Shown here piece after piece: positions 1-8,363 of a stretch of 64,000 nt of DNA; position 1 is the first letter of the stretch, and every line of letters begins with the position of its first letter. The stretch is from NCBI RefSeq assembly GCF_002056795.1, contig NZ_CP020104.1:4535501-4599500 (forward strand). Reading direction: 5' to 3'. Source of the DNA: Spirosoma aerolatum (GTDB lineage: Bacteria > Bacteroidota > Bacteroidia > Cytophagales > Spirosomataceae). A program made the translations under genes and the position numbers. The notes beneath the pieces were generated by a model. That model had not been told where the DNA came from. It ran no database searches and saw only the letters and a program-made list of their open reading frames with translations.

Positions 1-2
1 AT

Positions 3-395
3 ACGGAGACAGTTGTACCGATCCGCTTACAGGCTTACGAACGAATGGTACTTTTTCTGGAACGTATCAGCCCCAATAATTTATTGTTACGACTTGGCAA
101 TAGTTCGACTACCGTCATCGAGTTCCAGCAGCGGCTTCTTCAGGAAATCCGGGATGAGTATAACCACAACCTGTCACAGCAGGTATACATGAGTCAGAAG
201 GTCTGGGATCAGATTCAGGCGGCTATGAACGAAGTGGTTACCCTGATCAACCAGGCCTCGGGCGATACGCGACCTGATGCACCCGCCCTCGAACTCTCAA
301 AGCGCATTTTTGAACGGATTATTCAAAAAGACCGCCAACCAACGGCCGATGCCCTCCGTGCCGTGAAAGAAGAAATTCAAGCCATGTTTATGTAA
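3..395 (+). CDS. DUF7935 family protein, 5' end cut by window edge
   Basis: The reading frame is open from the first bases of the window (frame starting at position 3) to the TAA at 393-395, so the gene begins upstream. An internal ATG at 45 is not the likely start, because the residues before it (TETVVPIRLQAYER) match the conserved run of the Bacteroidota DUF7935 family. The visible 130 residues are the soluble helical part with the family motif FLERISPNNLLLRL. Family members are about 170-180 residues with one N-terminal membrane helix, which would lie outside the window. No function is known. The next gene is convergent. Confidence 0.8.
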   Translation, partial: TETVVPIRLQAYERMVLFLERISPNNLLLRLGNSSTTVIEFQQRLLQEIRDEYNHNLSQQVYMSQKVWDQIQAAMNEVVTLINQASGDTRPDAPALELSKRIFERIIQKDRQPTADALRAVKEEIQAMFM

Positions 396-433
396 CGCGG
401 TGATGCGCCATTCCGCCATTATGTCGTCGTCAA

Positions 434-1276
434 TCAAAACACGGCCGACGATACCATAAGGGCTTTTTGCAGAGCTGACTGATTGATGGCTAAGGCAATC
501 TCTTCATCCAACAGGGTTTGGATGATTTCTTCAGTTGGTAGATTCCCGGTTAACGCATCGGCGGCCATTGGGCATCCGCCAAAGCCGCGTAACGCACCGT
601 CGATACGGTTAACCCCAGCCCGAACGGCCGCTCGTACTTTTACCCGAGCCTCACCCGGACGTGCATGCAGGTGAGCCCCAAATTCAACTGATGGAAATGT
701 TTGAATCAACAGTTGAAAAAGTGTTTCGATCGCTTCGGGTGTCGAAGAGCCAATGGTATCGGATGGAGCAATAATACCTATTCTCAGTTGCAGAAGTTTT
801 TCCGTAAAGTCACTGACGATAGCTGAACTATATGGATCGCCATAGGGATTACCGAATCCCATCGATAAGTAAACCACCAATTGCTTACCCGACTCTACAC
901 AAAGCTGCTGCATATCGGCCACTTCAATAAACGCCTGAGCAATTGTCCTGTTGGTATTGCGCTGCTGAAAAGTCTCCGAAACGGATAAGGGGAAGCCAAT
1001 GTATTGAATTTGCGGATAAGCGACCGCCTGTTCGGCACCTCGTCGATTGGCCACAATGGCCAGTAGTTTGGTTCGCGTAACGGTTAGGTCAAGACCCGCC
1101 AATACCTCGGCAGTATCCCGCATCTGAGGGATCACCTTAGGCGATACGAAACTCCCAAAATCCAATGTATCGAACCCAACCTGTAAGAGTGTATTGAGGT
1201 ACTGAATTTTGAGGTCAGTCGGAACAAAATGGTCCAGCCCCTGCATCGCATCGCGAGGACACTCGATTAGTTTCAT
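434..1276 (-). CDS. Hydroxymethylglutaryl-CoA lyase family protein
   Basis: A 280-residue TIM-barrel protein of the HMGL/DRE-TIM family, expected to cleave HMG-CoA to acetoacetate and acetyl-CoA in leucine or ketone-body breakdown. Visible family features are the N-terminal ECPRD (Arg8-Asp9), the metal-binding HLH (His202, His204), and GFGGCPMA with the catalytic-loop Cys235. It is slightly shorter than typical bacterial enzymes (about 300). Its ATG overlaps the stop of the upstream TMEM220-like gene by four bases, so the two are cotranscribed. The family assignment is firm; the exact acyl-CoA substrate is inferred. Confidence 0.88.
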   Translation of the reverse strand: MKLIECPRDAMQGLDHFVPTDLKIQYLNTLLQVGFDTLDFGSFVSPKVIPQMRDTAEVLAGLDLTVTRTKLLAIVANRRGAEQAVAYPQIQYIGFPLSVSETFQQRNTNRTIAQAFIEVADMQQLCVESGKQLVVYLSMGFGNPYGDPYSSAIVSDFTEKLLQLRIGIIAPSDTIGSSTPEAIETLFQLLIQTFPSVEFGAHLHARPGEARVKVRAAVRAGVNRIDGALRGFGGCPMAADALTGNLPTEEIIQTLLDEEIALAINQSALQKALMVSSAVF

Positions 1277-1623
1277 CGACGTACAGTTTGGCGCGTCAAA
1301 AAGGCGAACATGAGCATCACCATTCCGCAGATCGCTAGCCCCCCGGCTTCGCGGGCCATTTCGATATTCAGACTACGCATACCTACTTCACTGAACAGAA
1401 ACCCTTCAAATTTCGGAGGCCACTGATACACTGCTGACGCAAAAAACAGGACGGCCAGTACAACAAAAAACCACCAACGCCCCAGATTGGCGTAGGCCAT
1501 AAAACAGGCTGCAGCTGCCACGCCATAAATAGGAATCCAAACTTCAGGGTCGGGATCGTTGTATTGGAATGCTGCAAATAGAATAAACAACAGTCCGAAA
1601 ATGATCGCCAGTGTTTTACGCAT
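1273..1623 (-). CDS. Transmembrane protein 220 (TMEM220)-like
   Basis: A 116-residue, highly hydrophobic protein with about four membrane helices (roughly residues 4-20, 31-45, 50-66 and 93-110). The motif FQYNDPDPEVWIPIYG just after helix 1 is the hallmark of the TMEM220 family, found in many Bacteroidota and in animals. No biochemical role is established. It is translationally coupled to the HMG-CoA lyase gene behind it. Start is an ATG at 1623. Confidence 0.8.
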   Translation of the reverse strand: MRKTLAIIFGLLFILFAAFQYNDPDPEVWIPIYGVAAAACFMAYANLGRWWFFVVLAVLFFASAVYQWPPKFEGFLFSEVGMRSLNIEMAREAGGLAICGMVMLMFAFLTRQTVRR

Positions 1624-1726
1624 AGTTTACTGGAGTTAAATGGAGTTAGAACGATACATACGATGGCAGGAATAAGTTTCACGAGTGCCGTTCCTACTGC
1701 TCTACCCCAGTTGATTAAAATCACCC

Positions 1727-2476
1727 TTAGTTACAATATTCCGCCACGGCGTTGGCAGCGTCGACATAACCCAGCGTCTGTGCCTGTTTCAGACTCAGGC
1801 AGGCCGACTCACGGTCGTTTTGCAAAACCTGGGCAATACCCAGCCCATAAAACGCTTTCCCAAATTTAGGGTCTGCCTTAACGGCCTGCTGAAAATCGGC
1901 AATGGCCCCCGCCAGATCTTTCTGCTGGAATCGCAGGTTTCCCCGGTTATAAAAGGCCAGCGCATTTTGCGAATCTAACGCGATTGCCTGTGAGAAATCC
2001 GTCATAGCTGGTTGAATCTGCCCCTGCGTTGCAAACAACTGCCCCCGATTCAGAAAGAGTTCGGCGCTAATTTGTTTGCTCGTATCGGGTGCCAGCCGAA
2101 TCGCGTCCGAATAATCTTTCAACGCACCTGTCAGATCATTTTGAGCCACCTTAAGCAATCCACGGTTATAATAGGGCCGATAGAAGTTTGGCTGAAGTTT
2201 AATAGCCTGGTCATAATCGAGGGTAGCATTGGCATATTCCTTTAGTTCAAAATAAGCCACTCCTCTCGAATTAAACGCTTCCACATTTCCGGCATCGGCA
2301 TTGATCGCCTGATTTAAGGCCTGAACAGCCTCCCGAAATTTTCCTTCTTTTAAATACCCCCTCCCCTGTTCCAGGTAGTTGTCTGATGAGTTGCAGGCAA
2401 AGCATGCAATTAAAAGAGCGAAAGAGTGAATGAGTGAATGAGCGAATAGCTGACGCGTTCCTGCTCGCTTTTTCAC
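1727..2476 (-). CDS. TPR-repeat lipoprotein
   Basis: A 249-residue protein if translation starts at the GTG at 2476. The frame stays open to a TTG at 2566, but that extension is encoded by tandem low-complexity DNA and is unlikely to be translated. The N-terminus then reads as a short basic segment, a hydrophobic stretch (SFALLIACFAC) with a LIAC lipobox, and a mature part of five to six tetratricopeptide repeats (for example AFNSRGVAYFELKEY and AFYNRGNLRFQQKDL). It is probably an envelope-anchored scaffold for protein-protein contacts. Client proteins are unknown. Confidence 0.75.
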   Translation of the reverse strand: MKKRAGTRQLFAHSLIHSFALLIACFACNSSDNYLEQGRGYLKEGKFREAVQALNQAINADAGNVEAFNSRGVAYFELKEYANATLDYDQAIKLQPNFYRPYYNRGLLKVAQNDLTGALKDYSDAIRLAPDTSKQISAELFLNRGQLFATQGQIQPAMTDFSQAIALDSQNALAFYNRGNLRFQQKDLAGAIADFQQAVKADPKFGKAFYGLGIAQVLQNDRESACLSLKQAQTLGYVDAANAVAEYCN

Positions 2477-2560
2477 CTCCGGGCGGCCCCATCTTTCGCT
2501 CTTTCGCACTTTCACTCTTTCACCGCCGGGCGGCCCCGTCTTTCGCTCTTTATACATCAC
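2402..2560. repeat. Low-complexity GAGCGAAAGAG-type repeat with a ~46-bp tandem duplication
   Basis: Permutations of GAGCGAAAGAG/GAGTGAATGAG run at 2408-2448. Two copies of a unit containing CCGGGCGGCCCC followed by TCTTTCGCTCTTT start near 2478 and 2524. The forward and reverse words face each other as an inverted repeat. The segment covers the signal-peptide region and upstream of the TPR lipoprotein gene. The same words recur near 61260. Confidence 0.7.
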
Positions 2561-2597
2561 GTTCAAAATTGATTTTTTACAAAGGTATGCCCGAAAA

Positions 2598-2628
2598 TTT
2601 GTCGTTGACGAATAGTTGTATAACTTTG
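2598..2628 (+). promoter_or_regulatory. Bacteroidota primary-sigma promoter of the SRP RNA gene
   Basis: TTTG at 2598-2601, exactly 19 bases, then TAACTTTG at 2621-2628. This is a full match to the Bacteroidota housekeeping consensus TTTG-N19-TANNTTTG and predicts transcription starting near 2635, just before the SRP RNA. Confidence 0.85.
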
Positions 2629-2635
2629 CATCGGC

Positions 2636-2730
2636 AAATCGGTGCTACCAGCTCCTGCTGAATCCCCCAGGTCTTGACCGAAGCAAGGGTAGGTGGTTGT
2701 AGCGGTGAGACATTGGTTTGCCATTTTTTA
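2636..2730 (+). ncRNA. ffs: Bacterial small SRP RNA (4.5S-like)
   Basis: RNA of about 95 nt following a perfect promoter. The helix-8 region at about 2666-2692 reads CCCCCAGG, a short apical part, then AGCAAGGG: the CAGG/AGCA symmetric internal loop that binds Ffh, closed by CCC/GGG. Outer halves pair as GCTACC near 2643 with GTAGC near 2699. The apical loop is TTGACC rather than the GGAA tetraloop of E. coli. A short hairpin TGG-TTTG-CCA followed by six T residues (2713-2729) looks like the terminator. The RNA partners Ffh in cotranslational membrane targeting. The ends are estimates. Confidence 0.82.
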
Positions 2731-2807
2731 TTTCCGCCTATTGCGGTTATGTCGTTTAGGGGTCATGCATTTAGCACTATCAGGCCGCTAAATTCCGAAA
2801 ACCCAAC

Positions 2808-3965
2808 ATGCATCTACTGAACCAGCTTACTACCTCGTTTCAGCAACATTTCCAGGCCGACCCGCTGTTAATCTGCTCTCCCGGCCGTGTCAACCTCATT
2901 GGTGAACATACCGATTACAACGAAGGGTTTGTGCTTCCGGCCGCTATCGACAAAGCCATATACCTAGCTGTTGGCCCTCGTACTGATCACGAATTACACT
3001 TTGTAGCCCACGATCTGAATAAAACATATCAGGGGTTACTGTCTCATCTGGAACCAACACATACATGGGCAGATTACCTCCTTGGCGTGGTTGCCCAGAT
3101 GCGCCTGGCAGGTTACGAATTCACCGGCTTTAACTGTATTTTCAGTGGTACGATTCCAATGGGCGCAGGCCTTTCATCGTCGGCAGCGCTGGAAAATGGA
3201 GTAGGCTTCGCCCTGAACGAACTGTTTGGGTTAGGTCTTGATCGGATCGATTTAGTTAAATTGTCTCAACGGGCTGAAAATGAGTTTGTGGGTGCCAAAG
3301 TGGGGATCATGGATATGTTTGCCAGCATGATGGGCAAGGCTGACCATGTTATCAAACTCGATTGCCGCTCCCTCAACTATACCTACGCTCCTCTACAGAT
3401 GGAGGGCATCCGTATTGTTCTGTGCGATTCTCAGGTCAAACATTCGCTGGTTACTTCTGAATACAACACCCGCCGGGCCGAATGTGAAGCGGGCGTTCGT
3501 TTCCTTCAGACCTTCTACCCTGACATCAAAAGCCTGCGCGATGTGTCGATGACTATGCTCGATCAGCATCTACGGGATACCGAGCCGTTGATTTATCGGC
3601 GTTGTGCCTACGTTGTTCAGGAAAATGCCCGCTTACTGGCTGGCGTTGAAGCCCTGGAAGCAAACGATATAGCCGCTTTTGGTCAGTTGATGTATGGCTC
3701 GCATGAGGGTCTGAGCAAGAACTACGAAGTTAGCTGCCCTGAACTAGATATTCTGGTCGACATTGCTCGAACTCATCCGGGTGTATTTGGGGCTCGAATG
3801 ATGGGAGGAGGCTTTGGTGGGTGCACCATCAATCTGGTACGCGAAGAGGCCCTTGACTCATTTACCGAATTGATTACCAAACAATACAAAGCCCAAACCG
3901 CTAAAGATACGTACCTTCACGTCTGTAAAATCCAGAACGGAACAGGTATCATCAAAAACCAATAG
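2808..3965 (+). CDS. galK: Galactokinase
   Basis: A 385-residue GHMP kinase, the usual galactokinase length, phosphorylating alpha-D-galactose to galactose-1-phosphate in the Leloir pathway. The galactokinase signature GRVNLIGEHTDYNEG is at residues 26-40, the ATP-binding GHMP motif PMGAGLSSSAALE at 117-129, the catalytic Asp in GIMDMF (about D169), and the C-terminal GGGFGGC motif near residue 332. No galT or galE neighbour is present; the next gene is a transaldolase-type enzyme, so this is a loose sugar-metabolism cluster. Start is an ATG about 80 bases after the SRP RNA. Confidence 0.95.
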   Translation: MHLLNQLTTSFQQHFQADPLLICSPGRVNLIGEHTDYNEGFVLPAAIDKAIYLAVGPRTDHELHFVAHDLNKTYQGLLSHLEPTHTWADYLLGVVAQMRLAGYEFTGFNCIFSGTIPMGAGLSSSAALENGVGFALNELFGLGLDRIDLVKLSQRAENEFVGAKVGIMDMFASMMGKADHVIKLDCRSLNYTYAPLQMEGIRIVLCDSQVKHSLVTSEYNTRRAECEAGVRFLQTFYPDIKSLRDVSMTMLDQHLRDTEPLIYRRCAYVVQENARLLAGVEALEANDIAAFGQLMYGSHEGLSKNYEVSCPELDILVDIARTHPGVFGARMMGGGFGGCTINLVREEALDSFTELITKQYKAQTAKDTYLHVCKIQNGTGIIKNQ

Positions 3966-4039
3966 GTTAGTAAGTAAATAAGCCAAAACCAGCCTTATAC
4001 ACGTACTGACCGCAGATCAATTAATAACTCTATTTTACC

Positions 4040-4699
4040 ATGAAATTTTTCATTGACACGGCCAATCTGGCCGACATTCGCGAAGCCCAGCAAATGGGGA
4101 TTCTTGACGGGGTGACAACTAATCCTTCACTGATGGCTAAAGAAGGCATTACAGGAAAAGACAACGTAATGCGCCATTACAAAGAAATCTGCGACATCGT
4201 TCAGAACGACGTTAGTGCAGAGGTTATCTCGGTCACCTACGACGAAATGATCAAAGAAGGCGAAGAGTTGGCTGAGATCGATGAGAACATCGTAGTAAAA
4301 GTGCCGATGAGCGCCGATAGCATCAAAGCCATTAAATATTTCTCGGAAAAAGGCATCCGTACCAACTGTACGCTGGTGTTCTCGGCAGGTCAGGCACTGC
4401 TGGCAGCCAAAGCTGGTGCTACGTATGTATCACCGTTCGTAGGCCGGTTAGATGATGTTTCGACCGATGGCATCGAGCTGATTCAGCAAATCGTAAATAT
4501 CTATACCAACTACGGCTATACAACCGAAGTACTGGCTGCGTCGGTACGTCACCCAATGCACGTTATCCAATGCGCTGAAATCGGCGCAGACGTAATGACG
4601 GCTCCGTTGAGTGTTATGAAAATGTTGCTCAACCACCCATTAACTGACATTGGCCTGGCTAAATTCCTGGCCGATCACGCAAAAGCTGAGAAAAAGTAA
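4040..4699 (+). CDS. fsa: Fructose-6-phosphate aldolase / small transaldolase
   Basis: A 219-residue class I aldolase of the short transaldolase (TalC/FSA) family. It starts with [10 protein letters not shown] (Asp6), carries GVTTNPSL at 24-31, and has the Schiff-base lysine in VVKVPM (Lys87). Short members cleave fructose-6-phosphate or act as transaldolase in the non-oxidative pentose phosphate route; sequence alone does not separate the two. It follows galK on the same strand after 74 bases, and a 22-bp inverted repeat follows its stop. Confidence 0.9.
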   Translation: MKFFIDTANLADIREAQQMGILDGVTTNPSLMAKEGITGKDNVMRHYKEICDIVQNDVSAEVISVTYDEMIKEGEELAEIDENIVVKVPMSADSIKAIKYFSEKGIRTNCTLVFSAGQALLAAKAGATYVSPFVGRLDDVSTDGIELIQQIVNIYTNYGYTTEVLAASVRHPMHVIQCAEIGADVMTAPLSVMKMLLNHPLTDIGLAKFLADHAKAEKK

Positions 4700-4713
4700 T
4701 TTTTTAGGGTATT

Positions 4714-4777
4714 CGGTTTATAGATTACGGTGGCTGGTGCGTTTTAGGTTGCGTTAGCCACCGTAATCTATAAACCG
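4714..4777. repeat. Perfect 22-bp inverted repeat between fsa and ftsE
   Basis: Arms 4714-4735 and 4756-4777 are exact reverse complements around a 20-base loop. The right arm runs into ACCGTAAACC words that end 10 bases before the ftsE ATG. A related element built from the same words precedes metG at 44571-44652. It may terminate fsa or fold in the ftsE leader. Confidence 0.85.
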
Positions 4778-4795
4778 TAAACCAAAAACTGATTT

Positions 4796-5476
4796 ATGTT
4801 TTCCTCTGAACCCGTTCTTACCCTCGACCACGCCGATATTTATCAGGGCAAGAAGTTAATCCTGGGCGATGTATCGTTCCGAATAGATAAGGGCGATTTT
4901 GTTTATTTGATTGGCCGTACGGGAAGTGGAAAAACATCCTTACTAAAAACTTTATACGCCGATCTGTGGCTGCAGAATGGTACAGGCACAGTGGCCGGCT
5001 TTTCGCTCGACTCGCTAAAGCCCCGCGACATTCCGATGCTGCGCCGGAAAATTGGCATTGTCTTTCAGGACTTTCAGCTGTTTTTCGACCGTTCAGTAGA
5101 AGACAATCTTAAGTTTGTTCTGAAAGCAACGGGCTGGAACAATAAGACTGACATGAACAACCGCATTGCCGACGTGCTGATGCAGGTAGGCCTGGGAACT
5201 GCTCAGAAAAAAATGCCGCACCAACTCTCGGGTGGCGAACAACAACGGGTTGTTATCGCCCGCGCTATGCTCAATGAACCGCTGATCCTTATTGCCGATG
5301 AGCCAACCGGGAACCTCGACCCATCGGTGTCGGACCAGATCATGAAAGTATTTCAGGCTATCAACAATGCCGGTACGGCTGTACTGATGGCTACGCATAA
5401 CTATGACCTGTTGAACAAATACCCAGCTCGCGTACTGCGTTGTCAGGAAGGGCAGGTTATTGAGTTGGCAGGTTAA
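4796..5476 (+). CDS. ftsE: FtsE-like ABC transporter ATP-binding protein
   Basis: A 226-residue stand-alone ABC ATPase. Walker A GRTGSGKT is at 40-47, the Q-loop at FQDFQLF (about 90-96), the signature LSGGEQQ at 144-150, Walker B LILIADEP at 163-170 and the H-switch His201. FtsE with membrane partner FtsX activates peptidoglycan hydrolysis at the division septum. ftsX is not adjacent, as often in Bacteroidota, so the name rests on similarity. The reading starts at the ATG directly after the palindromic leader. Confidence 0.85.
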   Translation: MFSSEPVLTLDHADIYQGKKLILGDVSFRIDKGDFVYLIGRTGSGKTSLLKTLYADLWLQNGTGTVAGFSLDSLKPRDIPMLRRKIGIVFQDFQLFFDRSVEDNLKFVLKATGWNNKTDMNNRIADVLMQVGLGTAQKKMPHQLSGGEQQRVVIARAMLNEPLILIADEPTGNLDPSVSDQIMKVFQAINNAGTAVLMATHNYDLLNKYPARVLRCQEGQVIELAG

Positions 5477-5512
5477 CCGTTTGCTCATTTTTTTAGACCA
5501 GCCTTTCCTCCT

Positions 5513-6451
5513 ATGCCCTTTGGTCGTCGTCCCTTCCTTCGTTCATTAGTAGCTGGTACGGGAGCTTCTCTACTTACTTCGAATCAGGCTGCTCAGGCTT
5601 ATTTGCCTACCAAAACCGCATCTGTTTCCTGTAATTCATACGCCTGGCTGACTTTCTATAACCGCCAGGGTAAAACCTGGATGGCCGACCCGGATGCTTC
5701 TCTTCAGGAGTTTGTTCAGGCAGGGCTAACGGCTTATGAACCTGCGGTCAACACCGCCGATGATGTAGTCAAACTGATTCCATTACTGGCGAAGCACAAA
5801 CTGACAATGCCATCATTGTATGTGAACAGTACACTCCACCGGACCGATGAAGCGCAGAAATCGATTGAGTCTGTTTTAAACATTGCCGAAGCAGCCCGGC
5901 AGGCTGGTACTACCATTTTTGTAACCAACCCTAGTCCGATCCAATGGGGTAGTGAAAAAGATAAAACCGATGCGGATTTGACGGAGCAGGCCAAAAACCT
6001 TGACCGATTAGGTGCTGAATTACGCAAGCGAGGTATCACCCTGGCCTATCATACCCATGCCCCTGAACACCGCCAGGCCGCCCGTGAGTTTCATCACATG
6101 CTGCTGGCCACAGACCCCAAAAACGTGTCGCTCTGTCTGGATGCCCACTGGGTGTATCGCGGTTCCGGGAATTCGCAGGTAGCTCTGTTCGACGTAGTTA
6201 AATTGTACGGTAAGCGCATCATAGAGATTCACATCCGGCAATCGCGGGAGGGCATCTGGCAGGAAACATTTGGCGACGGCGACATCAATTACCGTCGCCT
6301 GACTAGCGACCTGAAAGCGCTGAATGTTCGCCCTCTGTTGGTGCTGGAGCAATGTCTTGAGAAAGGTTCGCCCAACACCATGGGCCCTGTCGAAGCGCAC
6401 AAGCAGGATTTAATCTACGCCAAAGAGGTATTTTCGGGATTGATCGGATAA
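5513..6451 (+). CDS. Sugar phosphate isomerase/epimerase-like exported protein
   Basis: A 312-residue protein of the AP endonuclease 2/xylose isomerase-like TIM-barrel superfamily. The N-terminus (GRRPFLRSLVAGTGASLL) has a twin-arginine-like signal, so export to the periplasm is likely. The barrel contains conserved metal-site patterns such as LAYHTHAPEH, LCLDAHWVYRG and IIEIHIRQSREG, plus a C-terminal LVLEQC. Such proteins are common in Bacteroidota carbohydrate loci and usually isomerise or epimerise sugars or inositols. The substrate cannot be read from the sequence. Confidence 0.8.
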   Translation: MPFGRRPFLRSLVAGTGASLLTSNQAAQAYLPTKTASVSCNSYAWLTFYNRQGKTWMADPDASLQEFVQAGLTAYEPAVNTADDVVKLIPLLAKHKLTMPSLYVNSTLHRTDEAQKSIESVLNIAEAARQAGTTIFVTNPSPIQWGSEKDKTDADLTEQAKNLDRLGAELRKRGITLAYHTHAPEHRQAAREFHHMLLATDPKNVSLCLDAHWVYRGSGNSQVALFDVVKLYGKRIIEIHIRQSREGIWQETFGDGDINYRRLTSDLKALNVRPLLVLEQCLEKGSPNTMGPVEAHKQDLIYAKEVFSGLIG

Positions 6452-6544
6452 TGAAACAAAGAGATTAATTGACGGTTATTTATGCTGATAGCTACCGAAC
6501 AGCTACCACATAACTACCAACATAATTAAACTCACGTTAGCATT

Positions 6545-7018
6545 ATGCAACCCAATATTGGTCTCGAAGAAGATGTACTGAAACAGGACAATACCCTGCT
6601 CAACGACTTTCTGTCGGATTTGCACGTCCTGTATATCAAAACCCGAAAATATCACTGGAACGTGGCTGGACCGAATTTCATGGAGTACCATAAATTCTTT
6701 GAAAGTCAGTATAAAGCCATCGAAGCCGAAATCGATGAAGTTGCTGAGCGTATTCGCCAATTAGGTGGTAAGCCGCTGGCCACTATGGCTGAATTCCTCC
6801 ATAATACCAGTCTGAAAGAGGACACAGGTACGCCGAAAAGTACGGCCGACATGTTCAAAAACCTGCTCTCCGACCACGAGCAGATCATTCGTGAACTTCG
6901 CGACGACGTTGATAAATGCGCCGATGAACTCAATGATGCCGGTACTGCCGATTTCCTGACGAAGTCCATGGAAGATCACGAAGCAATGGCCTGGATGCTA
7001 CGAAAATATCTTTCGTAG
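6545..7018 (+). CDS. dps: Dps-family ferritin-like DNA-protection protein
   Basis: A 157-residue four-helix protein of the Dps/miniferritin family, which oxidises Fe(II) with peroxide, stores the iron in a 12-mer and protects DNA. The inter-subunit ferroxidase residues are visible: His37 in KYHWNV, His49 in EYHKFF, and Asp64/Glu68 in EIDEVAERI. A weak set of AGCTACC-type direct repeats precedes the start (about 6490-6525). The following gene is a metal transporter, which fits a metal or oxidative-stress setting. No OxyR or PerR site was recognised. Confidence 0.92.
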   Translation: MQPNIGLEEDVLKQDNTLLNDFLSDLHVLYIKTRKYHWNVAGPNFMEYHKFFESQYKAIEAEIDEVAERIRQLGGKPLATMAEFLHNTSLKEDTGTPKSTADMFKNLLSDHEQIIRELRDDVDKCADELNDAGTADFLTKSMEDHEAMAWMLRKYLS

Positions 7019-7020
7019 TG

Positions 7021-7094
7021 AATAATTGATAATGTACAATGTATAATTGGGGAGTTCTTCACTTTTCATTATACATTGTACATTATCAATTATT
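7021..7094. repeat. Perfect 27-bp inverted repeat, AATGTACAATGTATAAT family
   Basis: Arms 7021-7047 and 7068-7094 are exact reverse complements with a 20-base loop. The element lies between dps and the Nramp gene. A spurious ATG inside the left arm (7039) opens an in-frame extension of the Nramp gene. Related words recur in the etfB-etfA gap (15034-15105). Confidence 0.88.
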
Positions 7095-7101
7095 TTCACC
7101 T

Positions 7102-8283
7102 GTGCCCAAATCGCTTTCCCTTCGCTCTGGTCTTGGTAGTATTTTATTCTGGTCGGTTATTTCGGCCGCATTTATTGGCCCCGGTACCGTCACTACCTGT
7201 GCAATGGCAGGTTCCCGATTCGGTTTAGACCTGCTTTGGGCACTTACATTTTCCACGATTGGCACCATTCTTTTACAGGAAGCTGCCGCCCGAATTACGA
7301 TCGCATCTGGCTTGAGCCTGGGTGAGTTGATTACTCAGCTTTATGGTGCTAAGATCCGCTGGCTTATGTCATTGCTGTTTGGTGCTGTAGCACTGGGTTG
7401 TGCGGCTTACCAGGCAGGAAATATATTAGGTGCCGTTTCGGGCTTAGCCCTCCTGACGGGCAGTTCTACCCAATTCATGACCGTACTGGTGGGGTTGGTT
7501 TGTATTCTTTTACTAGGGCGTGGCTCTATCCGACTTATCGCTAACGTGCTCGGTTTGATTGTTTTTGCCATGGGGGCAGCCTTTGTCTATGTAGCTTTAA
7601 ATTCTGATTCCCCTGCAGAAACGGTTGCCAAAGCCTTAGTGATCCCCAGCTTACCCTCCGAATCTTTGGTTCTGGTTATTGGTCTGATCGGTACAACTAT
7701 AGTGCCTTACAATTTATTTCTTGGGTCTGGGCTGGGGCAGCATCAATCACTCGCAGAAATGCGATTGGGTATTAGTTTAGCTGTACTGATTGGAGGAATA
7801 ATTTCAATGTCCATTTTGATTGCCGGGACGTTGGTAACCGGTGATTTTTCGTTTCAGATAGTTGCTCAGGAGCTTAGCAAACGATTAGGAAATTGGGCTG
7901 GCATCTTATTTGCTTTCGGGCTTTTTGCGGCAGGCTTCACCTCATGTCTTACGGCTCCCTTAGCGGCTGCAGTTACCGCAAAAAGCCTTCTTGGCTGGTC
8001 AGAATCGTCGTTAGCGTATAGGTGTGTTTGGCTCATCGTAATGGTAATTGGGATAACGTTTGGCTTATTAGGGGTTAAACCAGTCCCTATCATTATTCTG
8101 GCACAGGTTGCTAATGGTCTGTTGCTGCCCATTGTAACCACGTTTTTATTGCTGGCCGTTAATAATAAAACTATACTTTCGGTAAACTACCGGAATACCT
8201 GGTGGCAAAACATAGCAATGGTCATCGTTGTTGTTGTAACGGCTTTCCTGGGTATCCGTAACCTTTGGCTGGCCTTTCAATAG
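7102..8283 (+). CDS. Nramp-family divalent metal ion transporter with non-canonical metal site
   Basis: A 393-residue membrane protein with about 11 predicted helices and the Nramp/SLC11 fold. The GTG at 7102 is chosen because the longer in-frame ATG at 7039 lies in a palindrome. The canonical metal site is changed: the helix-1 DPGN is GPGT (residues 26-29), and the helix-6 AxxM is TTIV (198-201) followed by PYNLFL instead of PHNLYL. Classical Nramps import Mn(II) or Fe(II) with protons. Loss of the Asp and Met ligands suggests a different substrate or mechanism. It follows dps. Confidence 0.82.
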   Translation: MPKSLSLRSGLGSILFWSVISAAFIGPGTVTTCAMAGSRFGLDLLWALTFSTIGTILLQEAAARITIASGLSLGELITQLYGAKIRWLMSLLFGAVALGCAAYQAGNILGAVSGLALLTGSSTQFMTVLVGLVCILLLGRGSIRLIANVLGLIVFAMGAAFVYVALNSDSPAETVAKALVIPSLPSESLVLVIGLIGTTIVPYNLFLGSGLGQHQSLAEMRLGISLAVLIGGIISMSILIAGTLVTGDFSFQIVAQELSKRLGNWAGILFAFGLFAAGFTSCLTAPLAAAVTAKSLLGWSESSLAYRCVWLIVMVIGITFGLLGVKPVPIIILAQVANGLLLPIVTTFLLLAVNNKTILSVNYRNTWWQNIAMVIVVVVTAFLGIRNLWLAFQ

Positions 8284-8292
8284 ATTTAAACC

Positions 8293-8348
8293 AAAATGAG
8301 CAGGGGCATGCGATAAGCAATTGCTTATTGCATGCCCCTGCTCATTTT
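8293..8348. terminator. Bidirectional terminator hairpin
   Basis: Two 28-base arms (8293-8320 and 8321-8348) pair with one mismatch and virtually no loop. The outer pairs are AAAA/TTTT, giving a T-run on either strand. It separates the convergent Nramp gene and the tail-fibre-like gene. Confidence 0.85.
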
Positions 8349-8363
8349 ACCATGGAAAACTTA

